A stretch of DNA of 64,000 nucleotides from Vogesella margarita (GTDB lineage Bacteria; Pseudomonadota; Gammaproteobacteria; Burkholderiales; Chromobacteriaceae): NCBI RefSeq assembly GCF_028548475.1, contig NZ_JAQQLE010000013.1, forward strand, positions 1 through 64,000, in the 5' to 3' direction. Within the stretch, counting starts at the first letter, position 1. Every line of letters begins with the position of its first letter. Positions 1 through 9,192 of the stretch are shown here, piece by piece. The translations under genes were made by a program, and so were the position numbers. The notes beneath the pieces are model-generated. The model was not told where the DNA came from. It did not search any database and saw only the letters and a list, made by a program, of their open reading frames with translations.

Positions 1-1
1 G

Positions 2-103
2 CCCAAGAAAGCGCTGGGTGGTTTGACGCCAGCGGCCTACGCCAAATCACTCGCGGCGAAATCAGGTAAATTAACCTCGGACTCTAAAGCTCAGTGCTCC
101 TAA
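2..103 (+). pseudogene. C-terminal end of an IS3-family transposase (cut by window edge)
   Basis: Frame 2 reads 33 codons to a TAA at 101-103. The peptide begins PKKALGGLTPAAYAKSL, which resembles the C-terminus of IS3-family OrfB (DDE) transposases, where a (R)PH/PKKALGGLTP motif closes the protein. The rest of the element lies outside the window, so it cannot be said whether it is intact. The G-rich stretch after the stop (about 107-118) is probably the element's right end, but no matching left end is visible. Family assignment is from motif recognition only. Confidence 0.6.
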
Positions 104-484
104 GAATGGGGGGACCTCGGGTGCTCTTTAAGTGACACCGGCAAGCCGGCTGCACGCAAAGCATTGAAGAAGGGAAGCAGCATGACAATTCGCTCGTGAC
201 AAATGGGACACAACTGCATGGAGCGCAAACCCCAAACAATTGTTTGTGGCTGGGTAGTCCGGCCCGCCTGCAGTTCTACCAGCACGAGCAAACCACCACA
301 AGCATCGACCTCGGCATCGTAGCGCAGTGAAACCTCGACCGAGGAGAACGCACTTCCGGCACTGACCGACACCCGCCTCAGAGTAACGAAGCACGTCTAT
401 GCTTGTCAGAAGCAAGCCGTCACCGTAAACAGTGCAGAACACCATTGCACACAGGAAAATCTTGGCAAAACGCATCGGCATCAA
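100..484 (-). pseudogene. Possible small secreted protein gene, broken by frameshift or IS insertion
   Basis: Two overlapping minus-strand frames share this interval. The frame starting at 484 opens with a signal-peptide-like segment (MRFAKIFLCAMVFC). The frame ending at 100 has the more protein-like middle and C-terminus, including a CPIC motif and a hydrophobic helix (IVMLLPFFNALRAAGLPV). A single frameshift near 370-390 would join them. The 3' end runs into the sequence bordering the IS3-type fragment, so the original stop may have been lost. No family is recognised. It may not be a gene at all. Confidence 0.2.
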
Positions 485-490
485 TATAAT
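462..490 (+). promoter_or_regulatory. Sigma-70 promoter of tRNA-Ser
   Basis: TTGGCA at 462-467 and TATAAT at 485-490 are separated by exactly 17 bases. A GC-rich discriminator follows, typical of stable RNA promoters. The tRNA starts 32 bases after the -10 box. Confidence 0.75.
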
Positions 491-522
491 CGCCGCCTGT
501 TGTTGCTAGCGCGCAGCACAAA

Positions 523-612
523 GGAAGCGTGGCCGAGTGGTTTAAGGCAGCGGTCTTGAAAACCGCCGAAGGTGTGAGCCTTCCGTGAGTTCGAATCTCA
601 CCGCTTCCGCCA
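523..612 (+). tRNA. serT: tRNA-Ser (anticodon UGA)
   Basis: This is a 90-nt cloverleaf with acceptor strands GGAAGCG and CGCTTCC, an encoded discriminator G and CCA at the 3' end. It has a long variable arm typical of serine tRNAs, a T-loop GTTCGAATC, and an anticodon loop TCTTGAAAA giving UGA. It has its own promoter upstream and a terminator 9 bases downstream, so it is a single-gene unit. The gene symbol follows E. coli usage for the UGA isoacceptor. Confidence 0.95.
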
Positions 613-620
613 GTACATGT

Positions 621-650
621 AAAAAAGCCCTGAATTCTCAGGGCTTTTTT
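621..650 (+). terminator. Intrinsic terminator after tRNA-Ser, probably bidirectional
   Basis: AGCCCTGA and TCAGGGCT form a stem around ATTC, flanked by six A and six T. The symmetry means it can also stop the Tad operon transcript arriving on the minus strand from 710. Confidence 0.85.
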
Positions 651-709
651 GTTGCCTGTATGAAGAGCCTTCCCTCATTGTCGACAAACAATCAGCCGAA
701 ACTTCATAT

Positions 710-1876
710 TCAAGGCTTCACCAGCCGCTGCGGCATGCCGAGCGCCAGCTGGGTTTCGCGCGCCCTTGGCATAACCAGTGTAAGGTGAGTCATCACGTCG
801 CGGCCTAGCACCAATCGGACATCGATACTCTGGCGCAGGCCAACCGTTTCCGCAATGGCAGGTTTCAAAGGCAAGCTGGCACTCAGTCTGGCCGCCACGC
901 CGGCATAACCTGGGCGATACTCCACCACGGTCACCGGCTGACGGAACGGTTTGCTATTAGTGAGGTGTGCCGCCGGGTAGCCTTGAGCGAGCAAGCCACG
1001 GTTTACGCGCTTGGCCATGCCGGTAACGCCGTTTCCATTGGACACTTCATAACGGGCAGGGCGCACCGATGACGGCTCCTCTTTCGGCAAGAAAGACGGG
1101 GCTGCGGCCAACATGGTAGGGGCTACCGGCTCTACCACTTGCTGTGGTTCGACTGGTGCAGGGGTAGGCTGTGGCGGGACTATAACGGGAGCCGGCTTTG
1201 CCACTAGCGGGACAGGAACTGCCAAGGTCGGCGAGGGTGCGACCGCTTCGACTGTAGCCGGCTGCTTGGCTGGTGCCACCACAGGTGCAGCCACTGTGGT
1301 TTCAATCACCGGCGATGCCGCAACATTGCCAGCGACAGCTGTCGGCGATTTGACCGGAGCCGGAGCAAACGCATGCTGCACCAGTTCAGCCTTTGACTTC
1401 TGTACCAATGCCAGATTGAGGTTGGTTGTGATCTTGGCATCACCGGGCTTCAGCGCGGCAGCTTTCTCCAATGCAGAGGCGGCCTCAACCGGGCGGCCTT
1501 GCAGATAGTAGGCATAGCCAAGGTTGTTGTAGAAATGTGCGGTCTCCGGCGCGGCCTCCAGTGCAAGCTGAAACTCCATGATCGCCAGATCGAACTGGCG
1601 CTGACCAGCATAGAGGCTGCCGAGCGCGTTATGGGCTTCGGCGTAGTTCTTGTCCAGCACAAGAGCCTGCTGGAATGCGGGTATGGCGAGATCGCTCCGG
1701 TTCTGACCTTGGTAGTAGCGACCCAGCTGATAGTACGCCGCCGGGCTTGCATTGGCATGCTGCACTTTCAGTAGTGGCTGGAGGCCCCATGCCTGCTTCG
1801 ATGGAGGTACCGACTCGCAGCTTTGCAGCATAGGAACACAGCACAGCAACGACAATAGTAGCGGGGTGTTTTTCAT
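710..1876 (-). CDS. tadD: TadD-like TPR lipoprotein with C-terminal LytR_C-type domain
   Basis: The protein has 388 residues if it starts at the ATG at 1876, which has a GGGAG box 9-13 bases upstream; a start 15 bases earlier is less likely. It opens with a lipoprotein signal (LLLSLLCCVPMLQSC). Residues about 45-160 contain three TPR-like repeats (AYYQLGRYYQGQ, AEAHNALGSLYAGQ, AHFYNNLGYAYYLQ). A Pro/Ala/Val-rich linker follows. The last 100 residues (YEVSNGNGVTGMA, GYPAAHLTNSKPF, YRPGYAGVAARL) resemble a LytR/CpsA/Psr C-terminal domain. TadD lipoproteins help assemble the Tad pilus. It is the last gene of the pilus operon. The Tad role is inferred from position and the TPR lipoprotein form. 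Confidence 0.75.
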   Translation of the reverse strand: MKNTPLLLSLLCCVPMLQSCESVPPSKQAWGLQPLLKVQHANASPAAYYQLGRYYQGQNRSDLAIPAFQQALVLDKNYAEAHNALGSLYAGQRQFDLAIMEFQLALEAAPETAHFYNNLGYAYYLQGRPVEAASALEKAAALKPGDAKITTNLNLALVQKSKAELVQHAFAPAPVKSPTAVAGNVAASPVIETTVAAPVVAPAKQPATVEAVAPSPTLAVPVPLVAKPAPVIVPPQPTPAPVEPQQVVEPVAPTMLAAAPSFLPKEEPSSVRPARYEVSNGNGVTGMAKRVNRGLLAQGYPAAHLTNSKPFRQPVTVVEYRPGYAGVAARLSASLPLKPAIAETVGLRQSIDVRLVLGRDVMTHLTLVMPRARETQLALGMPQRLVKP

Positions 1877-1906
1877 GGCGTTTTCTCCCATGACGCTTAA
1901 AGCCGA

Positions 1907-2851
1907 CTAGATGCCACCACTAAGCGTTGGCAACAGTACGCGGTAGATCTGGATGAAGGCAGGTCCCAGCAGCACCAGCAATAGGGCAGGAAAGATGCAG
2001 AAGATCAGCGGAAATAGCAGCTTAAGCGGAATCTTGGCGGCAGCTTCTTCCGCACGCAAGCGACGCTTGGTACGCAGATCATCAGCATGCACTCTTAAAG
2101 ATTCACCGATACTGGTACCGAAGCGATCAGCCTGAATCAGCATCGCTACCAAGGTATCCACCTCTTGCACACCGGTACGCATCGCCAGATTACGCAGCGC
2201 ACGCTCCTTGGTGCTGCCGGCACGCAACTCCAGGTTCACCAGATGAAGTTCGTCGGCCAGGATGGTGCTCTTGATGCGAATTTCCTCACCAACTTTCAGC
2301 AACGCGGCATCCAGCCCCAACCCAGCTTCGACACAGACCAGCAGCAGATCAATGGCATCGGGGAAGTTGTTGAATATTTCCTGTTGCCGCTGCTCGATGC
2401 GCCGAGCCAGGATGATGTTGGGTAGGTAGTAGCCTACAGCAGCGGCAAACAGCATCGATATCAGTAAATTATTGCCCTCCATATGTTCGCCAGTCAGGCC
2501 GATATACAGAAATAGCACACCCGGGAATGCCAGTGCCAAAAGGGTCTTGGCTCCGAAGTACAGTGGTATCGCCGAAGTGCCACGGTAACCCGCATTCATA
2601 AAGCGAATACGGATCGGCGAGCTTTCCCAGCCATCGGTCGGCACCGATAGTTTAGCCAAAGGCGTCGCGATCTTGATGGCCTTGGCCACCCAAGCAGAGG
2701 CATTGTCGCTATCCAGTGGTGTATCCGCCTGCACCACCTTTTCCAGACGTGCCTTTACCCGGTTGGGGGCAACCTGCATCGAGATGGTCAGCGCAACGCC
2801 AAACACCACCAGGAAGATAATCGCCAAGTAGATCCATTGAGAGGTATTCAT
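1907..2851 (-). CDS. tadC: Tad pilus inner-membrane platform protein TadC
   Basis: The 314-residue protein has the T2SSF (GspF-type) domain, with membrane segments near the N-terminus, around residues 90-150, and at the C-terminus (LLFPLIFCIFPALLLVLLGPAFIQIY). The conserved stretch FPDAIDLLLVCVEAGLGLDAAL is typical of the TadB/TadC family. With TadB it forms the membrane platform on which the TadA ATPase acts. A GAGG ribosome site precedes the start. It lies directly downstream of tadB and upstream of tadD on the same strand. Confidence 0.9.
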   Translation of the reverse strand: MNTSQWIYLAIIFLVVFGVALTISMQVAPNRVKARLEKVVQADTPLDSDNASAWVAKAIKIATPLAKLSVPTDGWESSPIRIRFMNAGYRGTSAIPLYFGAKTLLALAFPGVLFLYIGLTGEHMEGNNLLISMLFAAAVGYYLPNIILARRIEQRQQEIFNNFPDAIDLLLVCVEAGLGLDAALLKVGEEIRIKSTILADELHLVNLELRAGSTKERALRNLAMRTGVQEVDTLVAMLIQADRFGTSIGESLRVHADDLRTKRRLRAEEAAAKIPLKLLFPLIFCIFPALLLVLLGPAFIQIYRVLLPTLSGGI

Positions 2852-2884
2852 GACTGTTTCCTCGCCATGACAAGTAGGCAGCAG

Positions 2885-3859
2885 TCAGACCTTGATCTTG
2901 ATGATCTGCCGCATCCAGAAAATACCGATGATCATCATACAGCCTATCAGGGCGACCATAATGAAGCCGCTGGGGTCTTCCCATAGCACTGTCATGAAGC
3001 CCGGATTAATCAGCTGAATCACTACCCCCACCGCAAAAGGCAGCAGGGTCAGGATCCACGCCGACAGCTTGCCCTCGGCCGACAGCACCCGGATGGTGCC
3101 GTACAGTTTCAGCCGAGCCCGGATCAACGCGCTGATATTGCCAAGCAGCTCGGCCAGATTGCCCCCTGTTTCGCGCTGGATCAGCACCGCGATCACCATA
3201 TAGCGCAGGTCGGTACTGGGGATGCGCGTAGCCAGGTTCATCAGCGCTTCCTGCATCGAGAAGCCGTAGTTGACCTCGTCGAAGGCAATACGAAATTCCC
3301 CCGCGATCGGATCCTGCATTTCATCACCAATCATCTTCAGCGATTGCGGCAAGGCATGACCAGAACGCAAAGCCCGGCACATCAGATCCAGCGCATCAGG
3401 CAATTGTGCCTCGAACAGCACTAGTCGCTTGTGGCGGGCTCTCATGACGAGCATCCACGGGATACAGGCTGCTGCCGACCCAATCAACAGCGATAGCAGC
3501 AGTGGCAGCGGAAAAAACCGGCTGACAACAAATGTGGCCAATCCTAGCGCCACACTGAAGCCGAGAAACGCCCCGACATTCAGCTTCAACCCGGACTGCA
3601 GCAGGATGCGATCCAATGCGTGCACACGCGGGAACGCCAGCAGCAAGCGCTGTACTACCCGGGTTTCGCTAAGCAGGCGTTCTTTCATCAGCTGCATGGC
3701 TTCGCCGTGGTGGGCGCCGGCAGACATCGCCTGCAAGCGCCGCTCGATGCGACTGGCTTCCGGACCTTTGTACGAATTCCAGGTCAAGAACGCGCCTTCG
3801 AGCAGGAAGACCACCGCGACAAAGATCAGCAGAATGAGAATGACATAGGTCGTGTCCAT
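2885..3859 (-). CDS. tadB: Tad pilus inner-membrane platform protein TadB
   Basis: The 324-residue protein has an N-terminal membrane anchor (VILILLIFVAVVFLLEG), a pair of central membrane helices (about residues 100-140) and a T2SSF domain containing LPDALDLMCRALRSGHALPQSL. A C-terminal membrane pair follows (AWILTLLPFAVGVVIQL and FIMVALIGCMMIIGIFWM). It is the partner of TadC in the pilus assembly platform. It starts 8 bases after the tadA stop, so translation is probably coupled. Confidence 0.9.
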   Translation of the reverse strand: MDTTYVILILLIFVAVVFLLEGAFLTWNSYKGPEASRIERRLQAMSAGAHHGEAMQLMKERLLSETRVVQRLLLAFPRVHALDRILLQSGLKLNVGAFLGFSVALGLATFVVSRFFPLPLLLSLLIGSAAACIPWMLVMRARHKRLVLFEAQLPDALDLMCRALRSGHALPQSLKMIGDEMQDPIAGEFRIAFDEVNYGFSMQEALMNLATRIPSTDLRYMVIAVLIQRETGGNLAELLGNISALIRARLKLYGTIRVLSAEGKLSAWILTLLPFAVGVVIQLINPGFMTVLWEDPSGFIMVALIGCMMIIGIFWMRQIIKIKV

Positions 3860-3867
3860 GATGGCAC

Positions 3868-5226
3868 CTACTCGAATCTTTTGCTGGGGTCGAACAGCGC
3901 ATCCGGAATCTCCACGCCGTGGGTTTTCAGACGCTCGATGAACTTCGGCCGCACACCGGTGGCACAGAAGTAGCCCTGTACCGCACCATCCACACCAATG
4001 CCGGTTTGTACAAAATGGAAAATTTCCTGCATGGTGATCACATCGCCTTCGGTACCGGTGATTTCCATGATGCTGGTAACTTTGCGCTTGCCATCAGTCA
4101 AACGCGCCACCTGGATCACCACACTCAGTGCGGAACTGATCTGTTGGCGGATCACCTTGGGTGGCAGGTTCATCCCGGCCATACCCACCATATTTTCCAT
4201 ACGCGTAATAGCGTCGCGCGGAGTGTTGGCGTGGATGGTCGCCATCGAACCTTCGTGACCGGTGTTCATTGCCTGCAGCATGTCGACCGCCTCCGCGCCG
4301 CGCACCTCGCCAAGAATGATGCGATCCGGCCGCATACGCAGACTGTTGCGCACCAGGGCCCGTTGCGACACTTCTCCGCGACCTTCGATATTGGGCGGTC
4401 TGGTCTCCAGCCGGATGACATGCGGCTGCTGCAGTTGCAGTTCGGCTGCATCTTCAATGGTGATGATTCGCTCTGTATCGGGAATGAAACCGGACAAGAT
4501 GTTAAGCAAGGTAGTCTTGCCGCTACCGGTACCGCCGGAAATCAGCATGTTGACCTTAGCCTTGGCCAAGCCACGAACCACGATGCCCATGTCCGGCGTC
4601 AGGCTTTTCAACTCGATGATGTCGTTCAGACGCAGCGGGGTCGCGGCAAAACGGCGGATCGACAGCATCGGCCCGTCAATCGCCAGTGGCGGGATGATGG
4701 CGTTGACGCGAGAACCGTCCGGCAGGCGGGCATCGACCATCGGGCTGGACTCATCGACACGTCGCCCGACACGCGACACGATCTTGTCGATGATCTTCAT
4801 CAGGTGCGCGTCGTCGGTAAAACGCACATCGGTCTGTTCCAGCTTGCCTCGGCGTTCAACATAGACCTGCTGGAAAGTGTTGACCAGAATATCGGAGATG
4901 GTCGAATCTGCCAGCAATGGCTCCAGCGGGCCAAGACCCAGCATTTCATGCTGGATGTCCTTGACCAGGCTACGCCGTTCGTTATCGTTGAGGGCTGCGT
5001 TTTCTTCGGCCAGCAGCCGCTCCACCAGGATCTTGAGCTCGTCTTTCAAACGGTCGGGAGTGAGGCTTTCCATCACTGCCAAATCAACCCGCTCTAGCAG
5101 TTTCTGGTGAATACGAGACTTCAGGTCGTGGTAAGACTCGTAGTTGGTCGACGTAGCCGACTTGACTATAGCCTGCAGGGTTTCGGTGCTGGGCTGGATT
5201 GATTCGAGCCGATCGCGCAATGACAT
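3868..5226 (-). CDS. tadA: Tad pilus assembly ATPase TadA/CpaF
   Basis: The 452-residue secretion ATPase of the CpaF/VirB11-like type powers Flp pilin polymerisation. Walker A GGTGSGKT lies at about residues 231-238. An Asp-box-like segment [12 protein letters not shown] and a Walker B/His-box region ([36 protein letters not shown]) follow. The N-terminal 100 residues are helical, as usual in CpaF. Length matches the family. A 126-base gap without a gene separates it from tadZ upstream. Confidence 0.95.
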   Translation of the reverse strand: MSLRDRLESIQPSTETLQAIVKSATSTNYESYHDLKSRIHQKLLERVDLAVMESLTPDRLKDELKILVERLLAEENAALNDNERRSLVKDIQHEMLGLGPLEPLLADSTISDILVNTFQQVYVERRGKLEQTDVRFTDDAHLMKIIDKIVSRVGRRVDESSPMVDARLPDGSRVNAIIPPLAIDGPMLSIRRFAATPLRLNDIIELKSLTPDMGIVVRGLAKAKVNMLISGGTGSGKTTLLNILSGFIPDTERIITIEDAAELQLQQPHVIRLETRPPNIEGRGEVSQRALVRNSLRMRPDRIILGEVRGAEAVDMLQAMNTGHEGSMATIHANTPRDAITRMENMVGMAGMNLPPKVIRQQISSALSVVIQVARLTDGKRKVTSIMEITGTEGDVITMQEIFHFVQTGIGVDGAVQGYFCATGVRPKFIERLKTHGVEIPDALFDPSKRFE

Positions 5227-5352
5227 GATAGCTACCCCTTTGCCGATGATCAGTCTGCTCGGGCCCCGAAGTGGCGGGTTATCAGGCTGATGCGTTAGTT
5301 GCCGAGAGATTTATCGTTAACAAGCATTCCATTCAGTTACATGTGCCAACCG

Positions 5353-6588
5353 TTAATCGGGCGTTTGTGGTGCAGAGGCATTCCCCAGCACTCCACCAGT
5401 TCGAGTGGGCTGCACTCCGCCTTGAATGTGCTGCAGCAAGTTACCCCACCAAGATGTTTCTCCATTGCCACCCTGCACCAACTCACGCCCCAGCTCCTGC
5501 AACGTGCGCGCCACCGGGTTGTTGGGCGACAGCTTGCTGATCGGGATCCCCTGGTTCACTGATGTCGCCACCGCTTTGAAACTGTTGGGGATGGTCTTGT
5601 ACACCGTCATCCCCAGCGTGCGTTCGACATCCTCCAACCGGATGTCACCTCCTTTTTCGTAGCGATTGACCAGAAGCTTGATCTTCTCTTGCGAGTAGCC
5701 CAGTGAGCGCAGCACATCCAGCAACCGGCGGGCATCTCGAATGAACGGCAACGTGATCTGTAGCACAGGGAACACCACATCAGCGTGATCCAGTGCCTTG
5801 ATGCTGACCGGATCCAGCGCGCGGCCAACATCCAAGATAATCACGTCATAGTGATTGCGCGCCAGGTTGATCAGGGTGTCGATGTGGCTAGGGCTGACCT
5901 CCATCGCCTGCACCGGGTCTTCCGGAGCCGACAGGATGCCCAGGTTGGGCAGCACGTTCAGCAGGCTGGCAGCAAGAAACGACGCATCCATGCGCATGAT
6001 CTGGCGTGCCACCTCGGCCAGATTGGTCGACGGCTTGTGATCGGAGATGAACAGCGAGGCATCACCAAACTGCAGGTTGACATCGATTACGATCACGTTC
6101 TTGCCTTCCTGCGACGCCAGGTTGTAAGCAAGATTGGTCGACAGGAAGGTCGAACCGCTGCCTCCCTTGCACGGGATAAAGGCAAATACCTTGCCTTTCT
6201 GGCGCGAGGTATTCTGCAGATTGCGTTTTTCCTCGACCCGTACCAGTGCCACATGCAGCGCATCACGGCCAACGGGGGAGGGCAGTACCTCACGCACACC
6301 GGCACGCATCGCCCGCAACAACACTTCCGGCGTCTGGTTGCTCGATAGCAGAATCAGGGTGATGTCCGGATGGCGCAGGTTCAGCTGCGCCAATGGAGAA
6401 AAGTCCGCCAATGCTTCGTCGGTCGCACACTCAAGAATGATGATGTCCGGCCGCAACTGGTCGGCAACCGGTGCAAGCATCTCCGCCCCACCAGTAAACA
6501 CCTTAACATCGCGACTGTTGTCCGTCTCGACGAAGCGGCGCAGTTCGTCCAGGTTCTTGGTGTTGTGCGAAATAATCGAGATTCTCAT
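5353..6588 (-). CDS. tadZ: Tad pilus localisation ATPase TadZ/CpaE
   Basis: The 411-residue protein has an N-terminal receiver-like domain (about 1-120, MRISIISHNTKNLDEL through REVLPSP) and a ParA/MinD-type ATPase domain. The deviant Walker A CKGGSGST lies at residues 140-147, with IVIDVNLQFGD and VIILDVGRALD as later nucleotide-binding strands. TadZ/CpaE places the Tad apparatus at the cell pole. The Walker A has Ser where MinD has Lys (KGGSGST versus KGGVGKT), a departure known for some CpaE proteins, so ATPase activity is uncertain. Confidence 0.9.
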   Translation of the reverse strand: MRISIISHNTKNLDELRRFVETDNSRDVKVFTGGAEMLAPVADQLRPDIIILECATDEALADFSPLAQLNLRHPDITLILLSSNQTPEVLLRAMRAGVREVLPSPVGRDALHVALVRVEEKRNLQNTSRQKGKVFAFIPCKGGSGSTFLSTNLAYNLASQEGKNVIVIDVNLQFGDASLFISDHKPSTNLAEVARQIMRMDASFLAASLLNVLPNLGILSAPEDPVQAMEVSPSHIDTLINLARNHYDVIILDVGRALDPVSIKALDHADVVFPVLQITLPFIRDARRLLDVLRSLGYSQEKIKLLVNRYEKGGDIRLEDVERTLGMTVYKTIPNSFKAVATSVNQGIPISKLSPNNPVARTLQELGRELVQGGNGETSWWGNLLQHIQGGVQPTRTGGVLGNASAPQTPD

Positions 6589-6639
6589 GATTGCGCCCCA
6601 ACTAAAATAATTTAATGATCGAGCCTGAAGAAATAACGG

Positions 6640-7104
6640 CTAACAATCTGGATTGGCGTCTGTACCGATGCCGGTCGTAAGGCTTTCACGTGTCAAAGTA
6701 GTGCTGAATGCGGGTATTCGCCACGACTGATTAATAAACGGTAAAGCGTAACGAAATGCCGGCGCATTAGATGAGATGGAGACGGTTACGCTCTGGCAGT
6801 TTGCAGCACCAGTGCAGCCACTCGGTGCATAGTTAACTGTGATGTCATTAGTGCTAATCATAGGCACAAATTTTTGCATCGAGGTTCTTATCTTGGCGAC
6901 ATTCATGTCACAAACCACCGCCAAACGGGCTCCGCGTCGCGTTGCCTCCACCGCCGAATTCCAGGTAAACATTAGCCGCCCAAACTCCATGATGCCAAGT
7001 AACAGGGAAAACAGGATCATGGCGACCAGAGCAAACTCCACCGCAGCGGCACCATGCTGCGCCTGCCTGCTGGATGGCAGGAGATGTCGAAGTGAGGTTT
7101 TCAT
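6640..7104 (-). CDS. TadE-like minor pseudopilin
   Basis: The 154-residue protein has a short basic N-terminus followed by the TadE signature GAAAVEFALVAMILFSLLLGIMEFGR. Its single membrane helix begins at a prepilin-type GAAAVE segment. The soluble part has one Cys pair (CTGAANCQS) and ends in Cys. Its start overlaps the stop of the upstream pseudopilin gene by four bases, implying translational coupling. It is probably processed by the prepilin peptidase at 13240-13821. Confidence 0.85.
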   Translation of the reverse strand: MKTSLRHLLPSSRQAQHGAAAVEFALVAMILFSLLLGIMEFGRLMFTWNSAVEATRRGARLAVVCDMNVAKIRTSMQKFVPMISTNDITVNYAPSGCTGAANCQSVTVSISSNAPAFRYALPFINQSWRIPAFSTTLTRESLTTGIGTDANPDC

Positions 7105-7550
7105 AGGTTTGCCTTCATTACAGTGCGAATCGGATCAAAAGTAATAGTCGACAGATTCGCGGTAACAAACGGTACCACTGAGACAAACTGGTAATTACTG
7201 ACTGTCACCGACACCAAATTCACAACCGGAGCCGCACCCTGCGCAAGATGATTAGCACAACGCTGCCAGTCACAAATCGCCACCGTGGCACTTCCCAAGT
7301 ATGGCGCCAGTAACGGGCCAGAGCATGTCGTGTTGCCATAACGTACAAGACAAATTGCCTCGGTATCTTTTGTGCCCGGCTGTTGTGCCGAAAGATAACG
7401 GGCCGCATCGCGCGTGGCCTTGACCACTGTGTTGTATTGGTAAAACGCCCGGCCGAACTCGGTGATACCGAACACGATGAAGATCAGCGGCATCAACAAG
7501 ATCGCCATTTCGACGGCGGCAACACCTTGTTGGCGAGAGCGCAGTTGCAT
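7101..7550 (-). CDS. TadE/TadF-like minor pseudopilin
   Basis: The 149-residue protein begins MQLRSRQQGVAAVEMAILLMPLIFIVFGITEFGRAF (shown here as MQLRSRQQGVAAVEMAILL). This is a TadE-type N-terminus with a conserved Glu in the hydrophobic start and an FGR motif after the helix. The soluble domain contains four cysteines (CLVRYGNTTCSG, ICDWQRCAN), likely disulfide-forming. It is the first of two adjacent pseudopilins, which is normal for Tad loci (TadE plus TadF). Confidence 0.85.
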   Translation of the reverse strand: MQLRSRQQGVAAVEMAILLMPLIFIVFGITEFGRAFYQYNTVVKATRDAARYLSAQQPGTKDTEAICLVRYGNTTCSGPLLAPYLGSATVAICDWQRCANHLAQGAAPVVNLVSVTVSNYQFVSVVPFVTANLSTITFDPIRTVMKANL

Positions 7551-7559
7551 GGCCGTCTC

Positions 7560-8843
7560 CTATCTCACCAACGCCGGCACTTTGGGGCCGACACCGCCAC
7601 CGGCACCGGGCAGACCCAGCGTGGCACACGGGTTGCCCGGCAAATCTGCCTGTCCACGATACTCGACAAAGGTCTCATCCCCAGGCCCCTGCATCGGCTG
7701 CAACAACAGTACACAGGCAAACTTCTGAATGGGAACGGTCTGCGAGCTGCTCCAACCGTCACAGTTAACAATCGGCATCAGTGCCAAGCGCCGGTCTGCG
7801 CCATTGGCTGCCAGTTGTGCCGCAGTAGCGCTGCGCGGGTTGCCGTTCAGGTTAAGACCTGCGGCCGCATCCCCCTGGTAAATGGTGTGGGCAATGCGCG
7901 AGGCCAGAAAATTGGGGGTTGCCCCAGAAGTGCCGTTGTAGGCGTTGAACTGGCTTACCCAGGATGTATCGGTATAAGCAAAGCCGGTGAAATCCGGCGG
8001 TGCATTGTTAACGTTATCACTACCCTGATACAGACCCAATCGGGTATTCCATGCCTGGGCAATGGACTGCTGCATACCTGTTTGTCCAACAGGGGTGGTG
8101 ACATTCAAATTGCACTGTCCCGCACCTGTCAGCAGCGCAGACAGCTCGCTGGCGCCACCTGCCGGTGGAGAGTAGTCGATCAGATTGAAGTTACCGGTAA
8201 AACCGCCACCGGCAGTGAAACGGCTACCGTACCACTTGCCGATACAAAAGCCGTGGCTGTCCGGCGTAGCGCCATCGGGGCAAGTAGTCGGGGCGGGGGA
8301 TACAAAAGGCGGGGTTTGTGAGCACATCCCCACCGGAATAGCACAGTTGGTCTGCGACGGCGACAACGAAGCCACCGCATGCGCCGTAACACTCTGCGCA
8401 CCTTGGCCCATTATCCCCATGAACCAAGGCACAATGCCCGTTTGCGGCAAGGTGCACTTGGCATACTTCATGTTTGGGATGCTGGCTGCCGCTACCGCAT
8501 TCTTGGTGAAATAGGTGCCGGCCAAGTGATCACTGAAAGTGACGTCGCTATTAACCAAAATCGAAACGGCATTATCCTGGAAGTTGACATTGTTTCGCTG
8601 CCCTACGGTAATGCCGGCACTTTCCGCCCGCTCCAGCGATTCGGCATCGCCTTTCAGCTCTGCCGCCGCCGCCAGGGCGCAGGCGTCTGCTGCGTTGCTC
8701 AGTTCGGTCTTGGTAATGAACAGCCGCCCAAGGTCAGCGACCAGCCCCAGAAAACCGACCAGCACAACGATACATAGCCCAACGATGATGGCTACCGCGC
8801 CTTTTTGGTATTGCCGGCCCGGTAGCTTGCCTGTGCGTTTCAT
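7560..8843 (-). CDS. tadG: TadG-like pilus protein
   Basis: The 427-residue protein begins with a basic segment and one membrane helix (GAVAIIVGLCIVVLVGFLGL), followed by DLGRLFITKTELSNAADACALAAA. This is the Flp-pilus TadG (TadE/PilX-like) N-terminus. A DUF2134-like extracytoplasmic region with several Cys residues follows. The role in the Tad system is not well defined; the family occurs in almost all Tad loci. It lies 9 bases upstream of the pseudopilin at 7101-7550 and is co-transcribed. Confidence 0.85.
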   Translation of the reverse strand: MKRTGKLPGRQYQKGAVAIIVGLCIVVLVGFLGLVADLGRLFITKTELSNAADACALAAAAELKGDAESLERAESAGITVGQRNNVNFQDNAVSILVNSDVTFSDHLAGTYFTKNAVAAASIPNMKYAKCTLPQTGIVPWFMGIMGQGAQSVTAHAVASLSPSQTNCAIPVGMCSQTPPFVSPAPTTCPDGATPDSHGFCIGKWYGSRFTAGGGFTGNFNLIDYSPPAGGASELSALLTGAGQCNLNVTTPVGQTGMQQSIAQAWNTRLGLYQGSDNVNNAPPDFTGFAYTDTSWVSQFNAYNGTSGATPNFLASRIAHTIYQGDAAAGLNLNGNPRSATAAQLAANGADRRLALMPIVNCDGWSSSQTVPIQKFACVLLLQPMQGPGDETFVEYRGQADLPGNPCATLGLPGAGGGVGPKVPALVR

Positions 8844-8895
8844 AACGCCACCTCATGCATCTATCCCTGAAACAAGGCGGGGAAACAAGCCGGAG

Positions 8896-9180
8896 CTATT
8901 TGTCGCCGCCCAACACATCAATGGTGAGAATGTCAGCCGTGGAAGGCGGTTTCTGGAACGATTCGTGGTAGCGGTCTATCCCGTCTTTGGCTGCCACACC
9001 GTCGATACCGGTAACCGGGTCCATATTCTGGGATGCCTCCGGATTGATGGTTTGCTGTGCCTTGGCCATGTTGACGGCCTCGCCGAAGCGGCTATCCAGA
9101 TACGGCGTCGAAGAGCAGGCCGTCAGCAGGGACGCCAGTAATATGGCGCGGAAAATCATCACCTGTTTGTAAGTTTGCAT
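8896..9180 (-). CDS. Small lipoprotein of the Tad locus
   Basis: The 94-residue protein has a lipobox (ILLASLLTAC) with Cys at residue 22. The start at 9180 is supported by AGGAGG seven bases upstream; a second Met at residue 8 lacks such a site. The mature part is polar with no recognised domain. It sits directly after the secretin, where other Tad loci carry CpaD or RcpB-type outer-membrane lipoproteins. A pilotin or secretin-partner role is therefore plausible, but this is inference from position. Confidence 0.75.
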   Translation of the reverse strand: MQTYKQVMIFRAILLASLLTACSSTPYLDSRFGEAVNMAKAQQTINPEASQNMDPVTGIDGVAAKDGIDRYHESFQKPPSTADILTIDVLGGDK

Positions 9181-9192
9181 GACTTGGCCTCC

